Assembly: GCA_009908925.1 (NCBI GenBank)
Contig: JAAAOH010000125.1
Location: 1 to 36,353 of the forward strand
DNA: 36,353 nucleotides
Reading direction: 5' to 3'
Source of the DNA: Spirochaetota bacterium
GTDB taxonomy: Bacteria > Spirochaetota > Spirochaetia > DSM-27196 > PWMO01
Below the pieces are notes generated by a model. It saw only the letters and a list, made by a program, of their open reading frames with translations. It was not told where the DNA came from and did no database searches. The translations under genes and the position numbers were made by a program. Below, piece after piece: positions 24,120 to 32,314 of this stretch; position 1 is the first letter of the stretch, and each line of letters opens with the position of its first letter.

Positions 24120-25785
24120 CGGAAGCACCTTTCCTTTTGATTGTCTCAGAACGACCGCCTGCTGTCAATCTGATCATTCCCCACCTGATAATTCCCGCCC
24201 CGAGTCCGAGAACTGAAAGAGCCACTGCACCCCAGGCTGCCCAGTCGCCCCATCGCGTGTAGAGCGTTGTACCTGCAGTGTAGACCGGAACATCGCGAAC
24301 CATATAGTCCTCGGTGAACGGCTCGAGCAAGCCCTGCATTCGGCCGTTCGGATCGATCACGGTGGTCATACCGCTGTTCGTGCTTCGGATCACCGAGCGC
24401 TGATTCTCGGTTGCGCGGAATACCGCCATCGCCATGTGCTGCATCTGCGCCGGCACGGAATAGGACCATCCGTCGTTGGTAAGGTTCACGATGACCTCGG
24501 CGCCGCGACGCACGAACTCGCGTGACAGATACCCGAATGTGTCCTCGAAGCAGATCGGCGTGGAAAACTTCACCCCGTCGCTCTCGAAAATGGTGTACTC
24601 CTGCCCCGCAGCCCAGAACGTCGTGTCGTTTTCCACGAGAAGGCGATGGAGCCTGGGAAACGAGCGCTGGTAGGGGAAGTGCTCGGTGAAGGGAACGAGG
24701 TGAAGCTTTCGGTACACGCGCCGGAACTCCCCGTTGTCATGGAGCAGAACCGCATTGTGGTCCACCCGCTCGAGCTCACCGTCGAGGTTCCGGCTGAGCA
24801 CCGCGTCGCTGTTCCCGATGACGAACGGGACCGCCTGCACGCCCAGATAGGCGCGAAGCTCATCGACGAGCTGGTACACCTCCGGATCCTGACGATAGCG
24901 CGTGTGGAAACCGATGGCCGGCACGAAGGACGTCTCCGACCACACCACCACGTCAGGGTCGTCCCCGAGCGCGGCGTTACTCTGTCGAATGAGAGCGGTG
25001 AGAGAATCCCGATAGGCCTCGAGGCCGCCACGCCAGGGGTCGATGTTCTGCTGCACCATCGCCACCCGCCAGCTCCGCGCATCCGAGTAATCGACGCGCG
25101 CGGCGAAGCCGTAGCCGAGGGCAATTGCAAACAGAGCTATGTAGGCGGCCGCGTCCATGCGGTGGGTGCGAACGAACTCACCGAATCGCCGTGGACCCTG
25201 TCTCATGCCGGCGGCAATGAAAGCGGAGGGGAACACGACCAGCAGTGAGACGCCCCAGACTCCGGTGAGCGCGGAAAGACGCACAAGCGGGCTGAAGAGA
25301 TACTGGCTGTAGCCGACAATTCCGTAGGCATAGCCGAGGAAGCCCTGAAGCCTGAGGTATTCATACGCGATCCAGATCGCTATCTGCAGCAGATAGCCGT
25401 AGCGCGGGAACAGCCTGTCGGCCAGCTTCAACAGTGGGAATAGCAGCAGGAAGTAGACTGCGTAGATCACGGGGACAATGAAGATTGCCAGCGGATGAAA
25501 GTTGAGCAGCCAGTAGTTGAGCAGCGAGTAGGTTACAAACCCGTACAGCGCCCCGTACAGCCACACCGTCGACCACCGACTCCGTCGGACGACCATGAAC
25601 AGTGGAACGAGAGCAATGTACGCAAGGGGGAACCATCCCCAGTCCGATACGAGACTCGGGAAGGCGAACGAGAAGAGAGCGGCCGACGCGACGATCAGGG
25701 CGAGGTCCGTGAGCAGCTCGGCACTGCGTGTCGAAATTGTACTCTGCAGACTGCCGCGCGAAGCCGCTAGCTCCTTAGCGACCAT
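24109..25785 (-). CDS. lnt: Apolipoprotein N-acyltransferase, second copy
   Basis: 558 residues. Several N-terminal membrane helices (first at about 27-45), then a nitrilase-like periplasmic domain and a C-terminal helix. The catalytic triad is visible: Glu284 in VVWSETSF, Lys360 in VYRKLHLVP and Cys412 in TPICFED. It is clearly a paralogue of the copy at 17221-18825 (shared NLTN, NYWL and ENQRS or ENRRS blocks) but differs throughout, so the duplication is old. Two Lnt genes are known in treponemes. Its start overlaps the HU gene by 19 bases and its end overlaps the response regulator, so these are translated together. Which lipoproteins each enzyme prefers cannot be read from sequence. Confidence 0.94.
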   Translation of the reverse strand: MVAKELAASRGSLQSTISTRSAELLTDLALIVASAALFSFAFPSLVSDWGWFPLAYIALVPLFMVVRRSRWSTVWLYGALYGFVTYSLLNYWLLNFHPLAIFIVPVIYAVYFLLLFPLLKLADRLFPRYGYLLQIAIWIAYEYLRLQGFLGYAYGIVGYSQYLFSPLVRLSALTGVWGVSLLVVFPSAFIAAGMRQGPRRFGEFVRTHRMDAAAYIALFAIALGYGFAARVDYSDARSWRVAMVQQNIDPWRGGLEAYRDSLTALIRQSNAALGDDPDVVVWSETSFVPAIGFHTRYRQDPEVYQLVDELRAYLGVQAVPFVIGNSDAVLSRNLDGELERVDHNAVLLHDNGEFRRVYRKLHLVPFTEHFPYQRSFPRLHRLLVENDTTFWAAGQEYTIFESDGVKFSTPICFEDTFGYLSREFVRRGAEVIVNLTNDGWSYSVPAQMQHMAMAVFRATENQRSVIRSTNSGMTTVIDPNGRMQGLLEPFTEDYMVRDVPVYTAGTTLYTRWGDWAAWGAVALSVLGLGAGIIRWGMIRLTAGGRSETIKRKGASDGR

Positions 25786-26069
25786 GAAGCGTCTTTGAGC
25801 TCTTTCCCGGGTCGAAAGACGACGACCCCATGATTCTGAACACTGACGGTTTCGCCGGTCTTCGGATTGCGCGCCCGCTCACGACCCTTTCGGGTGCGGA
25901 TCTCGAATGTGCCGAACCCGCGAAACTCAACGACACGGTCCTCGAGCAACGCGCCTTTCACCTGAGAAAAGAAGGAGTCGATGATACGCTGTATCTCCTT
26001 CTTGCTGACGTCGCTCGTTTCGGCGATATTATCGACAATTTCAGCTTTGGTAAGCTTGTCCTTTGCCAC
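25767..26069 (-). CDS. HU/IHF-family DNA-binding protein
   Basis: 100-residue histone-like protein that bends or compacts DNA as a dimer. KLTKAEIVDNIAETSDVSKK is the N-terminal helical body; FRGFGTFEIRTRKGRERARN with PKTGE is the DNA-binding arm with the conserved Arg-Asn-Pro. A GTG start at 26067-26069 has AGGAG five bases upstream, a good match, so GTG is the real start. It may be HU or an IHF-like subunit; the window has only this copy. It follows rpsT by 49 bases. Confidence 0.95.
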   Translation of the reverse strand: MAKDKLTKAEIVDNIAETSDVSKKEIQRIIDSFFSQVKGALLEDRVVEFRGFGTFEIRTRKGRERARNPKTGETVSVQNHGVVVFRPGKELKDASWSLRS

Positions 26070-26118
26070 GTGCGCTCCTAACGCGGAAGATGGCAGCTCG
26101 ACGCAAGAGGAAGCTCAC

Positions 26119-26379
26119 CTAGAGGGCGTTGAGCTTTTTCCGAAGACGAGATTTTGTGCGAGCTGCGGTGTTCTTGTGATATACGCCTTTGCCGGACGCC
26201 GTATCGATGAGCTTGGTCACCGACTGCAGGCGAGTTTCCGCCGCGGACTTGTCTTTACCGTCGACCGCTTCGAGAAAACTGCGGATTTCCGAACGTACTT
26301 TGCTGCGCATCACGCGGTTACGCATGCGGCGTTTCTGGCTCTGCCGATAGCGCTTGGCTGCAGATCCCTTTAATACCAA
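26119..26379 (-). CDS. rpsT: 30S ribosomal protein S20, UUG start
   Basis: 86 residues; KRYRQSQKRRMRNRVMRSKV and TASGKGVYHKNTAARTKSRL are the S20 hallmarks. The start is TTG at 26377-26379, reading TTG GTA TTA AAG, with GGAG upstream at a normal distance (minus strand AAGGAGTAAGTC before TTG). No ATG or GTG fits. The E. coli rpsT gene also uses UUG and that weak start is part of its translational autoregulation, so the same control is plausible here. A promoter with TTGACA precedes it. It is first in the string that continues with HU and the second lnt. Confidence 0.94.
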   Translation of the reverse strand: MVLKGSAAKRYRQSQKRRMRNRVMRSKVRSEIRSFLEAVDGKDKSAAETRLQSVTKLIDTASGKGVYHKNTAARTKSRLRKKLNAL

Positions 26380-26417
26380 GACTTACTCCTTCAATTCTTG
26401 TCCTTCAATGAGGCTGT

Positions 26418-26446
26418 AACGTATCAAATCCCGCACCTCCTGTCAA
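26418..26446 (-). promoter_or_regulatory. Promoter of rpsT
   Basis: Minus strand TTGACA (26441-26446), a 17-base spacer and TACGTT (26418-26423). The -35 is perfect and the -10 weak. Leader about 30-40 nt to the UUG start. Confidence 0.65.
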
Positions 26447-26500
26447 GCAAAGGCCCGGCCCTTTCTTTTCCCCCGGTATCATTGTACTTTTACGTCATCT

Positions 26501-28264
26501 ATGTTGGGCGAGTATCGTACCCTCCTGCCCTTCGTCAGAAAATACCGATGGTACTACATTTTCGGGGTTTTGACGCTGGTTGTAACGAGCGGGGGGCAGC
26601 TTTTCATCCCGCAATTGATCCGCCGGGCAATAGACACAATGACTGTCACCGGCTTTTCTCTCTCGACGGTAGGGCGCTACATGGTGATGCTCGTCGCCCT
26701 CGCGGCGGTTATCGCGGCCGCCCGCTTCGGGTGGCGGTACTTCCTGCACGGTGCCTCGCGCCGGATCGAGGCCGAGCTGCGCGAGCAGCTGTTCGGCAAT
26801 CTGCTGAACCTCTCGTCCAGCTACTATCGCGAGACCACCACCGGCGACCTCATGGCCCGCGCCACCAACGATCTCAAGAACGTTCGCATGGCCGCGGGGA
26901 TGGGCCTCGTGGCCTTTGTAGACGGGGTCTTCATGACCCTGGCAATCCTCATCATCCTCTTTTCGCGCCACCCCCGCCTGACACTCATTGTCGTGCTTCC
27001 CCTGCCCTTCGTCACCGTCGCCATACTGTTTGCAGGACGCCTGATGTCGAGGCTGTTCCGACGGGTGCAGGAGAGCTTTGCCGAGCTCAGCTCCGACGTG
27101 CAGGAGTCGGTCACCGGCGTGCGGGTCATCAAGACCTTCGGAAAGGAAGGCTACTTCAATCGCCGCTTCGCGGACTCCAACGATGAATACCAGCGCCGGA
27201 ACCTCGCCTACGTGCGGGTGCAGGGAATGTTCTTCCCTGCGGTCACCTTTCTCTCGGGACTGACCTCCCTTCTTCTGCTGCGCTTCGGCGGGGCGGCGGT
27301 CGTGCTCGGCACCGTAACGCCGGGTGAGTTCGTGGCCACCCTCACCTACCTCGAAATGCTCGTCTGGCCGATGATGGGCGCGGGCTTTCTCGTGAACCTC
27401 ATCGCACGAGGCGGGGCGTCGCTCAAACGCCTCAACGCCGTAATCGACCGCGAGCCGGATATCCGCAGCCCCGAGCGGCCGGTGACCACGGTCGATTCCA
27501 GCAGCGTCAGCGTACGGGGGCTAAGTTACCGCTACACCGAGGACGGCGATGAGGCGCTCTCCGACATCGACCTCGAGGTACCTGCCGGGCAGACCGTCGG
27601 AATCCTCGGGCGCACCGGCGCGGGAAAGTCCACCCTCGTGTCCCTGTTTCCGCGCATACTCGACCCGCCGCCGGGCACTGTGTTCGTGGGATCGCACGAT
27701 GTACGGAACTATGACCTGCAGGCGCTTAGAAGCGCCTTCGCGGTGGTCCCCCAGGACACCTTCCTCTTCTCGGCAACGATTTCGGAAAACATACGGTTCG
27801 CCGCCGAGGCCGCCGGAGACGAGCTGGTATCACGCGCGGCGGATATCTCGACGATAAGCCGCGATCTCGCGGATTTCCCCGATGGGTGGGAGACCCTGGT
27901 CGGCGAGCGCGGGGTCACCCTTTCCGGGGGGCAGAAGCAGCGCGTTGCCATCTCCAGGGCGCTTGCGGCACAACGGCCCATCCTGGTGCTCGATGACGCC
28001 CTCTCGGCGGTGGACACCGAGAGCGAGGAGAAGATCCTCTCGCGGCTTATGTCAGAACGGCATGGAATGACCAACATCATCATCGCGCATCGTGTGTCGG
28101 CGCTGTCGCGCAGCGACTACATATACGTGCTCGACGAGGGCCGTATCATTCAGCGCGGTACACACGATGAGCTGATTTCGGCGGCGGGCATGTACCGCGA
28201 CATCCACGAGCTGCAGCAGGCCGAATCGCGCGAGGAAACGCATCCGGGAGGCCCGCGTGGATGA
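26501..28264 (+). CDS. ABC exporter half-transporter, degenerate-site subunit
   Basis: 587 residues: six-helix exporter membrane domain (about 1-310), then an ATPase domain with Walker A GRTGAGKST at 370-378, LSGGQ at 474-478, Walker B ILVLDDA and H-loop IIAHRV. The Walker B catalytic Glu position is Asp (Asp498-Asp499), as in the degenerate subunit of heterodimeric exporters such as TM287/288 and BmrCD. ATG at 26501. The stop overlaps the GTG start of the next gene, so the two proteins are made in equal amounts and probably form a heterodimer. Substrate is unknown (lipid, peptide or drug). Confidence 0.92.
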   Translation: MLGEYRTLLPFVRKYRWYYIFGVLTLVVTSGGQLFIPQLIRRAIDTMTVTGFSLSTVGRYMVMLVALAAVIAAARFGWRYFLHGASRRIEAELREQLFGNLLNLSSSYYRETTTGDLMARATNDLKNVRMAAGMGLVAFVDGVFMTLAILIILFSRHPRLTLIVVLPLPFVTVAILFAGRLMSRLFRRVQESFAELSSDVQESVTGVRVIKTFGKEGYFNRRFADSNDEYQRRNLAYVRVQGMFFPAVTFLSGLTSLLLLRFGGAAVVLGTVTPGEFVATLTYLEMLVWPMMGAGFLVNLIARGGASLKRLNAVIDREPDIRSPERPVTTVDSSSVSVRGLSYRYTEDGDEALSDIDLEVPAGQTVGILGRTGAGKSTLVSLFPRILDPPPGTVFVGSHDVRNYDLQALRSAFAVVPQDTFLFSATISENIRFAAEAAGDELVSRAADISTISRDLADFPDGWETLVGERGVTLSGGQKQRVAISRALAAQRPILVLDDALSAVDTESEEKILSRLMSERHGMTNIIIAHRVSALSRSDYIYVLDEGRIIQRGTHDELISAAGMYRDIHELQQAESREETHPGGPRG

Positions 28265-30338
28265 GGAAAAGGTAATCACCGGATACGATCCCGACGTCGT
28301 TCGCCGGCTCTTCGCCTTTGTGCGACCTCATCTGCGTGTACTCATCACCGCCGTCGTGGCGCTCGCGGTGGCGACCGCCGCGGAGCTCGCGTTGCCGGTG
28401 GTTATTCAGCGGGCCGTCGACCAGGACCTCCTTGCCGACTACCTCCGCGGTGATGCCGAAGATATGCAGAGCGTTGCCTCGGGACACGCCGGCATTGATC
28501 CCATCGTCATAGGCGAGACAGCCTACGTTCTCGAGAGCTCCCTCACCGCCCTCGCCGGCGTGAATAAACGCGGTCTGCAGGAGCGCGGCATGCTCTCCGA
28601 GCGCTCTCATTACGTGTTTCGCCTCGAAAATGCCCGCGACCGCGCCGTTGTTGCCGCCTATCCGGATATCTTCACCGTCGGCGGCGAAGATGCGATCTAT
28701 GCCGCCGCGCCGACTGCGGACCTCTCCATTCTGACCGAGGAGGAGCTACGCAGCATCCGGTCCGCGGACCTCCGGGCGGTATCGAGGAAGAGCGTGCTCT
28801 TTCTCGGTCTGCTGGTCACGGTATTCGTGTTCACCTTCGCGCAGGTCTATCTCATGGCGGCGACCGGACAGCGCGTAATGAAGGACCTTCGCACGCAGCT
28901 CTACGACCACGTCATCCGCCAGCGCCTGGCCTTCCTCCATCGAAACCCCGTCGGCCGTCTCGTCACGCGTATCACCAACGATGTGGAGACGATAAACGAG
29001 CTCTTCACGAACGTCCTCGCGAATCTGCTGAAGAATGTTTCCATTATGGTCGGCGTGGTGATTACCGTGTTCCTGCTCAGCCGCCGCCTCGGTCTCATCG
29101 TCATCTCCACCCTGCCCCCGGTGCTGGTGGTCACCTGGTTCTTTCGCACCTACGCGCGAAATGCATTTCGAAACGTTCGCCTCTGGGTCTCCCGCGTAAA
29201 CGCCTTCCTCTCCGAGCACATCTCGGGAATGACCGTCGTTCAACTCTTCACCCAGGAAGGCCGGGTGGGAAAGAAGTTCCGGGATCGAAACGAGTCACTT
29301 CTCGGCGCGAGTCTGGGGGAGATGTATGTCTTCGCGACCTTCCGACCCATCATCGACCTGCTCTCCTCCGCCTCGGTGGCGGTGGTGATCTATCTCGGGG
29401 CGGCCTCGGTGCTCGAGGGAGTCGTTACCCTCGGGATGCTCATCGCGGGGATCGAGCTCATCCGGCGGTTCTACCGCCAGCTCATGTCCATATCCGAGCA
29501 GTTCGTCGTGTTACAGAGCGCACTGGCCGGCGGAGAGCGCATCCTCGAGCTTCTCTCCGACAAGCAGCGCATCCCCGACGAGGGAACCACCCCGCCGCCC
29601 GCGCCGGTCGCGGGAGAAATCGTCTTCGATGACGTGACCTTCTCCTACCGCCCCGGTGAGCCGGTACTACGAAACCTCAGTTTCCGGATTCCGCCGGGCA
29701 ACAGCGTGGCCATTGTCGGCTATACGGGAGCGGGAAAAACCACTATTGCCAACCTCCTTTCGCGGCTCTGGGATATTGAAAGCGGTCGGATTCTCATAGA
29801 CGGAGTCGACATCCGCGACATGCCCATTGACGAGCTTCGAGGACTCGTGCAGCCCATCGATCAGGACGTATTCATCTTTCGGGACACTATCCGGGAGAAC
29901 ATTGCGCTGGGAGAAAACTTCCAGGACGGGCGCCTGGAACGGGCCGCAGAGGCGGTCCAGGCCGATGCCTTCGTGCAGCGGCTGCCCGAAGGCTACAACA
30001 CGCGGCTCGACGAGCGGGGGGCAAACCTCTCAGTCGGCCAGCGTCAGCTCGTGTCCTTCGCGCGGGTGGTCGCCCACGACCCGGCCATCATCATCCTCGA
30101 TGAGGCAACGTCGAGCGTGGATACCGAAACGGAGCGCCTCATCCAGCACGGCATGCAGGCACTTCTCCGGGACCGCACCTCCCTCGTCATCGCCCATCGA
30201 CTGTCCACCATCAAGAATGCCGACCGGATTCTGGTTCTCTCACACGGGGAGATCGTCGAACAGGGAACGCATGAGGAGCTACTCGACGAGGACGGGGTCT
30301 ACGCTCATCTCTACCGTCTGCAGTACAGCGGCGGTTGA
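28257..30338 (+). CDS. ABC exporter half-transporter with periplasmic insertion
   Basis: 693 residues from GTG 28257 (GGGAGG upstream), about 100 longer than its partner. TM1 is at about 27-48 and TM2 at about 178-200; the ordinary loop between them is replaced by roughly 120 residues (about 55-175) that should lie outside the membrane. The rest is a normal exporter and ATPase: GYTGAGKTT at 488-496, a signature reading LSVGQ (591-595), LDEATSS with catalytic Glu616, and AHRLS. Subunit one has a canonical signature and degenerate Walker B, while this one has the reverse, so one of the two composite sites would be impaired, as in asymmetric exporters. Confidence 0.92.
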   Translation: MDEEKVITGYDPDVVRRLFAFVRPHLRVLITAVVALAVATAAELALPVVIQRAVDQDLLADYLRGDAEDMQSVASGHAGIDPIVIGETAYVLESSLTALAGVNKRGLQERGMLSERSHYVFRLENARDRAVVAAYPDIFTVGGEDAIYAAAPTADLSILTEEELRSIRSADLRAVSRKSVLFLGLLVTVFVFTFAQVYLMAATGQRVMKDLRTQLYDHVIRQRLAFLHRNPVGRLVTRITNDVETINELFTNVLANLLKNVSIMVGVVITVFLLSRRLGLIVISTLPPVLVVTWFFRTYARNAFRNVRLWVSRVNAFLSEHISGMTVVQLFTQEGRVGKKFRDRNESLLGASLGEMYVFATFRPIIDLLSSASVAVVIYLGAASVLEGVVTLGMLIAGIELIRRFYRQLMSISEQFVVLQSALAGGERILELLSDKQRIPDEGTTPPPAPVAGEIVFDDVTFSYRPGEPVLRNLSFRIPPGNSVAIVGYTGAGKTTIANLLSRLWDIESGRILIDGVDIRDMPIDELRGLVQPIDQDVFIFRDTIRENIALGENFQDGRLERAAEAVQADAFVQRLPEGYNTRLDERGANLSVGQRQLVSFARVVAHDPAIIILDEATSSVDTETERLIQHGMQALLRDRTSLVIAHRLSTIKNADRILVLSHGEIVEQGTHEELLDEDGVYAHLYRLQYSGG

Positions 30339-30386
30339 GTACGGGAGAAGTCGACCCAGGCCCCCGGGAAGGGACCGGACGCGCCC

Positions 30387-31322
30387 CTATTCGACGGGTA
30401 TGCTCTCGCCGCTGATGCTCCAGCGACGTCCGTCGCGATCGTAGGAAAGCTGCTCGCCGGATATGGTGATGTAGCGCCCCTCATCCCGCGAGAACAGGCG
30501 CACTCGATTGGAGATTACGTTCACATCGCAGACCTGAAAGTTGCTTCCATCGTAGGTTATGCGTGCTCCGTCATTCGGCAGCTTCTGCTTCTGCTCGGTG
30601 TAATGATCGTACTCATAGGCGAGGCAGCACAGAAGTCGGCCGCAGGGACCGGATATCTTCATCGAGTTGAGAGAGAGGTTCTGCACCTTCGCCATCTTGA
30701 TCGAGACAGGCCGCAACTTATCGGTCAGTCCGTGGCAGCACAGGACGCGTCCACACACCCCGGTGCCGCCGAGCACGCGGGAATCATCGCGCACCCCGAT
30801 CTGGCGCAGCTCTATTCGCATCCGGAACTCCGACACAAGATCCTTGACGAGGTCTCGAAAATCCACGCGTGACTCCGCGGTGAAGAAGAACAGGATCTTC
30901 GGTTCGTCGAGGACATAGTGGGAGCTGACAAGCTTCATGGCCAGACCGTGGCTGTCGATCTTCTGCCGGCATACCTCGAATGCCTCTTCCTCCCGGCGCA
31001 GGTTGTCCTCGAACCGGGCAACATCGGCGTCGACCGCGACCCGCAGGATTTCCCGCTCCTGATCCCACGAAGCGGAGTTCTCCTCCTGCACCGGTCCGAG
31101 AACACGGGCGATGTCGCCGCCGTAGCGGGTGTTCACGACCAACAGGTCGCCACAGTTCACCTCGGCGACGTCGCTGTCTTCACCCAGCCGGCAGAGCTCG
31201 GTCTCGCTGGAGTGCAGAACCTTCACGACGAACGGAGTATCTTTACCTATCACATCGCAGAGCCCGCAGGATGCGTGGGTTGATGGTGAGGCGTTGAGTA
31301 CGCCATGCAGACTATCGGCCAT
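30387..31322 (-). CDS. ricT: PSP1 domain / RicT (YaaT)-type protein
   Basis: 311 residues. The core carries two Cys-rich blocks, GVCGRVLCCHGL and GPCGRLLCCLAYEYDHY, characteristic of PSP1/RicT. In B. subtilis RicT joins RicA and RicF in a complex that binds Fe-S clusters and modulates RNase Y-dependent processing and development. An N-terminal cysteine region (THASCGLCD) is also present. The gene is directly after a YaaR homologue, matching the known yaaR-to-yaaT neighbourhood of Firmicutes and supporting both assignments. ATG at 31320-31322 has AGGAAAGGAC upstream. RicA and RicF are not in the window. Confidence 0.9.
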   Translation of the reverse strand: MADSLHGVLNASPSTHASCGLCDVIGKDTPFVVKVLHSSETELCRLGEDSDVAEVNCGDLLVVNTRYGGDIARVLGPVQEENSASWDQEREILRVAVDADVARFEDNLRREEEAFEVCRQKIDSHGLAMKLVSSHYVLDEPKILFFFTAESRVDFRDLVKDLVSEFRMRIELRQIGVRDDSRVLGGTGVCGRVLCCHGLTDKLRPVSIKMAKVQNLSLNSMKISGPCGRLLCCLAYEYDHYTEQKQKLPNDGARITYDGSNFQVCDVNVISNRVRLFSRDEGRYITISGEQLSYDRDGRRWSISGESIPVE

Positions 31323-31336
31323 GGGTGTCCTTTCCT

Positions 31337-31828
31337 TCAGTGCGAGAGATCGACGAGCAGCCCGTGGATCTCTTCGACTCGGCTCATCAGCTCCATTTGC
31401 GAGCCCTGGCTCTGCAGCATTCCCTGCACGAGCCGATCAAGTTTCTGATCGATCACCTGGACGATGGAGAAGCGCTTTCGGTTCAGGACGTTGCCGCCTG
31501 ACGTGTGCTCTTCGACGTTGAGGGTTCGTGACACGGTCCGGCGCACGAATGATTTCACCGCCTCGCGATAGTTCTGGACCGCGGTGAACGTACCCTTCTG
31601 CAACAGCTCGTCACCGAGCTCGTGAATGGAGTCCAGGAGCTGCTCTATCTCTTCCGAGCTTACATCGTCACGAGAGTTCGGGTCAAAGGCCGGTTCTTCG
31701 ACTTCCCGCTGAAAGATGGATCCGAAGTCGGGCGCTTTCGGTGCCTCGCCACCGCGTGCCCGTTCGCGTCGAGCGTTTCGACGAAACGAGAAGAAGCCGT
31801 CGTTTTCGATGCGTTCCATTGCCGCCAT
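31337..31828 (-). CDS. yaaR: YaaR (DUF327) family protein
   Basis: 163 residues. The middle and C-terminal helices, FTAVQNYREAVKSFVRRTVS followed by RFSIVQVIDQKLDRLVQGML, match the DUF327/YaaR family, which has no firm function and is all-helical. The N-terminal 50 residues are charged and flexible. It sits 14 bases before ricT and 5 bases after the second bactofilin. In Bacillus yaaR lies between yaaQ and holB near yaaT, so its pairing with ricT here is a conserved partnership, while its link to bactofilin is new to me. Confidence 0.85.
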   Translation of the reverse strand: MAAMERIENDGFFSFRRNARRERARGGEAPKAPDFGSIFQREVEEPAFDPNSRDDVSSEEIEQLLDSIHELGDELLQKGTFTAVQNYREAVKSFVRRTVSRTLNVEEHTSGGNVLNRKRFSIVQVIDQKLDRLVQGMLQSQGSQMELMSRVEEIHGLLVDLSH

Positions 31829-31833
31829 ATGGG

Positions 31834-32298
31834 CTACCTGCTCGGAAGCCGGGATACTGAGGACCGCGCAGCCTGATCCACAGACCGGCCCGCGTATCGC
31901 CCGGCCCCGGGGATCGCGAAATTGCTGATCGGGGAGGGCTCAGGCCGCGAAACCTCACCCTCTCCACGTATCGCGAGAGTCCCGTCGATCACGACGCCCT
32001 CCTCGACAATCAGGCGGGGAGCGTAGATGTCGCCGACCACCATGGCGGAGGAAAGGATGATAACCTTTTCGCTGGAGGAGATGGTTCCCCTCACGATCCC
32101 GCCGACGACAACCGTACCGGCGTCGATGTTACAGTCGGCTCGACCGTCCTTGCCGACGAGCACCTTCCCTTTTGTCTTGATGGATCCGGAGAAATCGCCG
32201 TCGATGCGCAGCAGCCCGGCAAGCTCGAGGTGGCCGCGAAAGTGGGTACCTTCGCCGACGATTGAGTTAATGAACGAATCTTCGGAGTTGTACCCCAT
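31834..32298 (-). CDS. Bactofilin, second copy
   Basis: 154 residues: a short N-terminus (NSIVGEGTHFRGHLELAGLL), then beta-helix turns (IDGDFSGSIKTKGKVLVGKD, AGTVVVGGIVRGTISSSEKV, VVGDIYAPRLIVEEGVVIDG) and a Pro/Ser/Arg-rich tail. It polymerises independently of nucleotides in the family. It starts 16 bases after the M23 peptidase-like gene. Bactofilin beside an M23 peptidase is a recognised pairing for cell shape (for example CcmA with Csd peptidases in Helicobacter), and helical shape makes it likely here too. Confidence 0.93.
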   Translation of the reverse strand: MGYNSEDSFINSIVGEGTHFRGHLELAGLLRIDGDFSGSIKTKGKVLVGKDGRADCNIDAGTVVVGGIVRGTISSSEKVIILSSAMVVGDIYAPRLIVEEGVVIDGTLAIRGEGEVSRPEPSPISNFAIPGAGRYAGRSVDQAARSSVSRLPSR

Positions 32299-32314
32299 GT
32301 AAAGATCTTACCTG

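Noticed and set aside
30339-30386. Intrinsic terminator between the ABC genes and ricT
   Set aside because: No stem with a T-run was visible; Rho-dependent ends are more likely.
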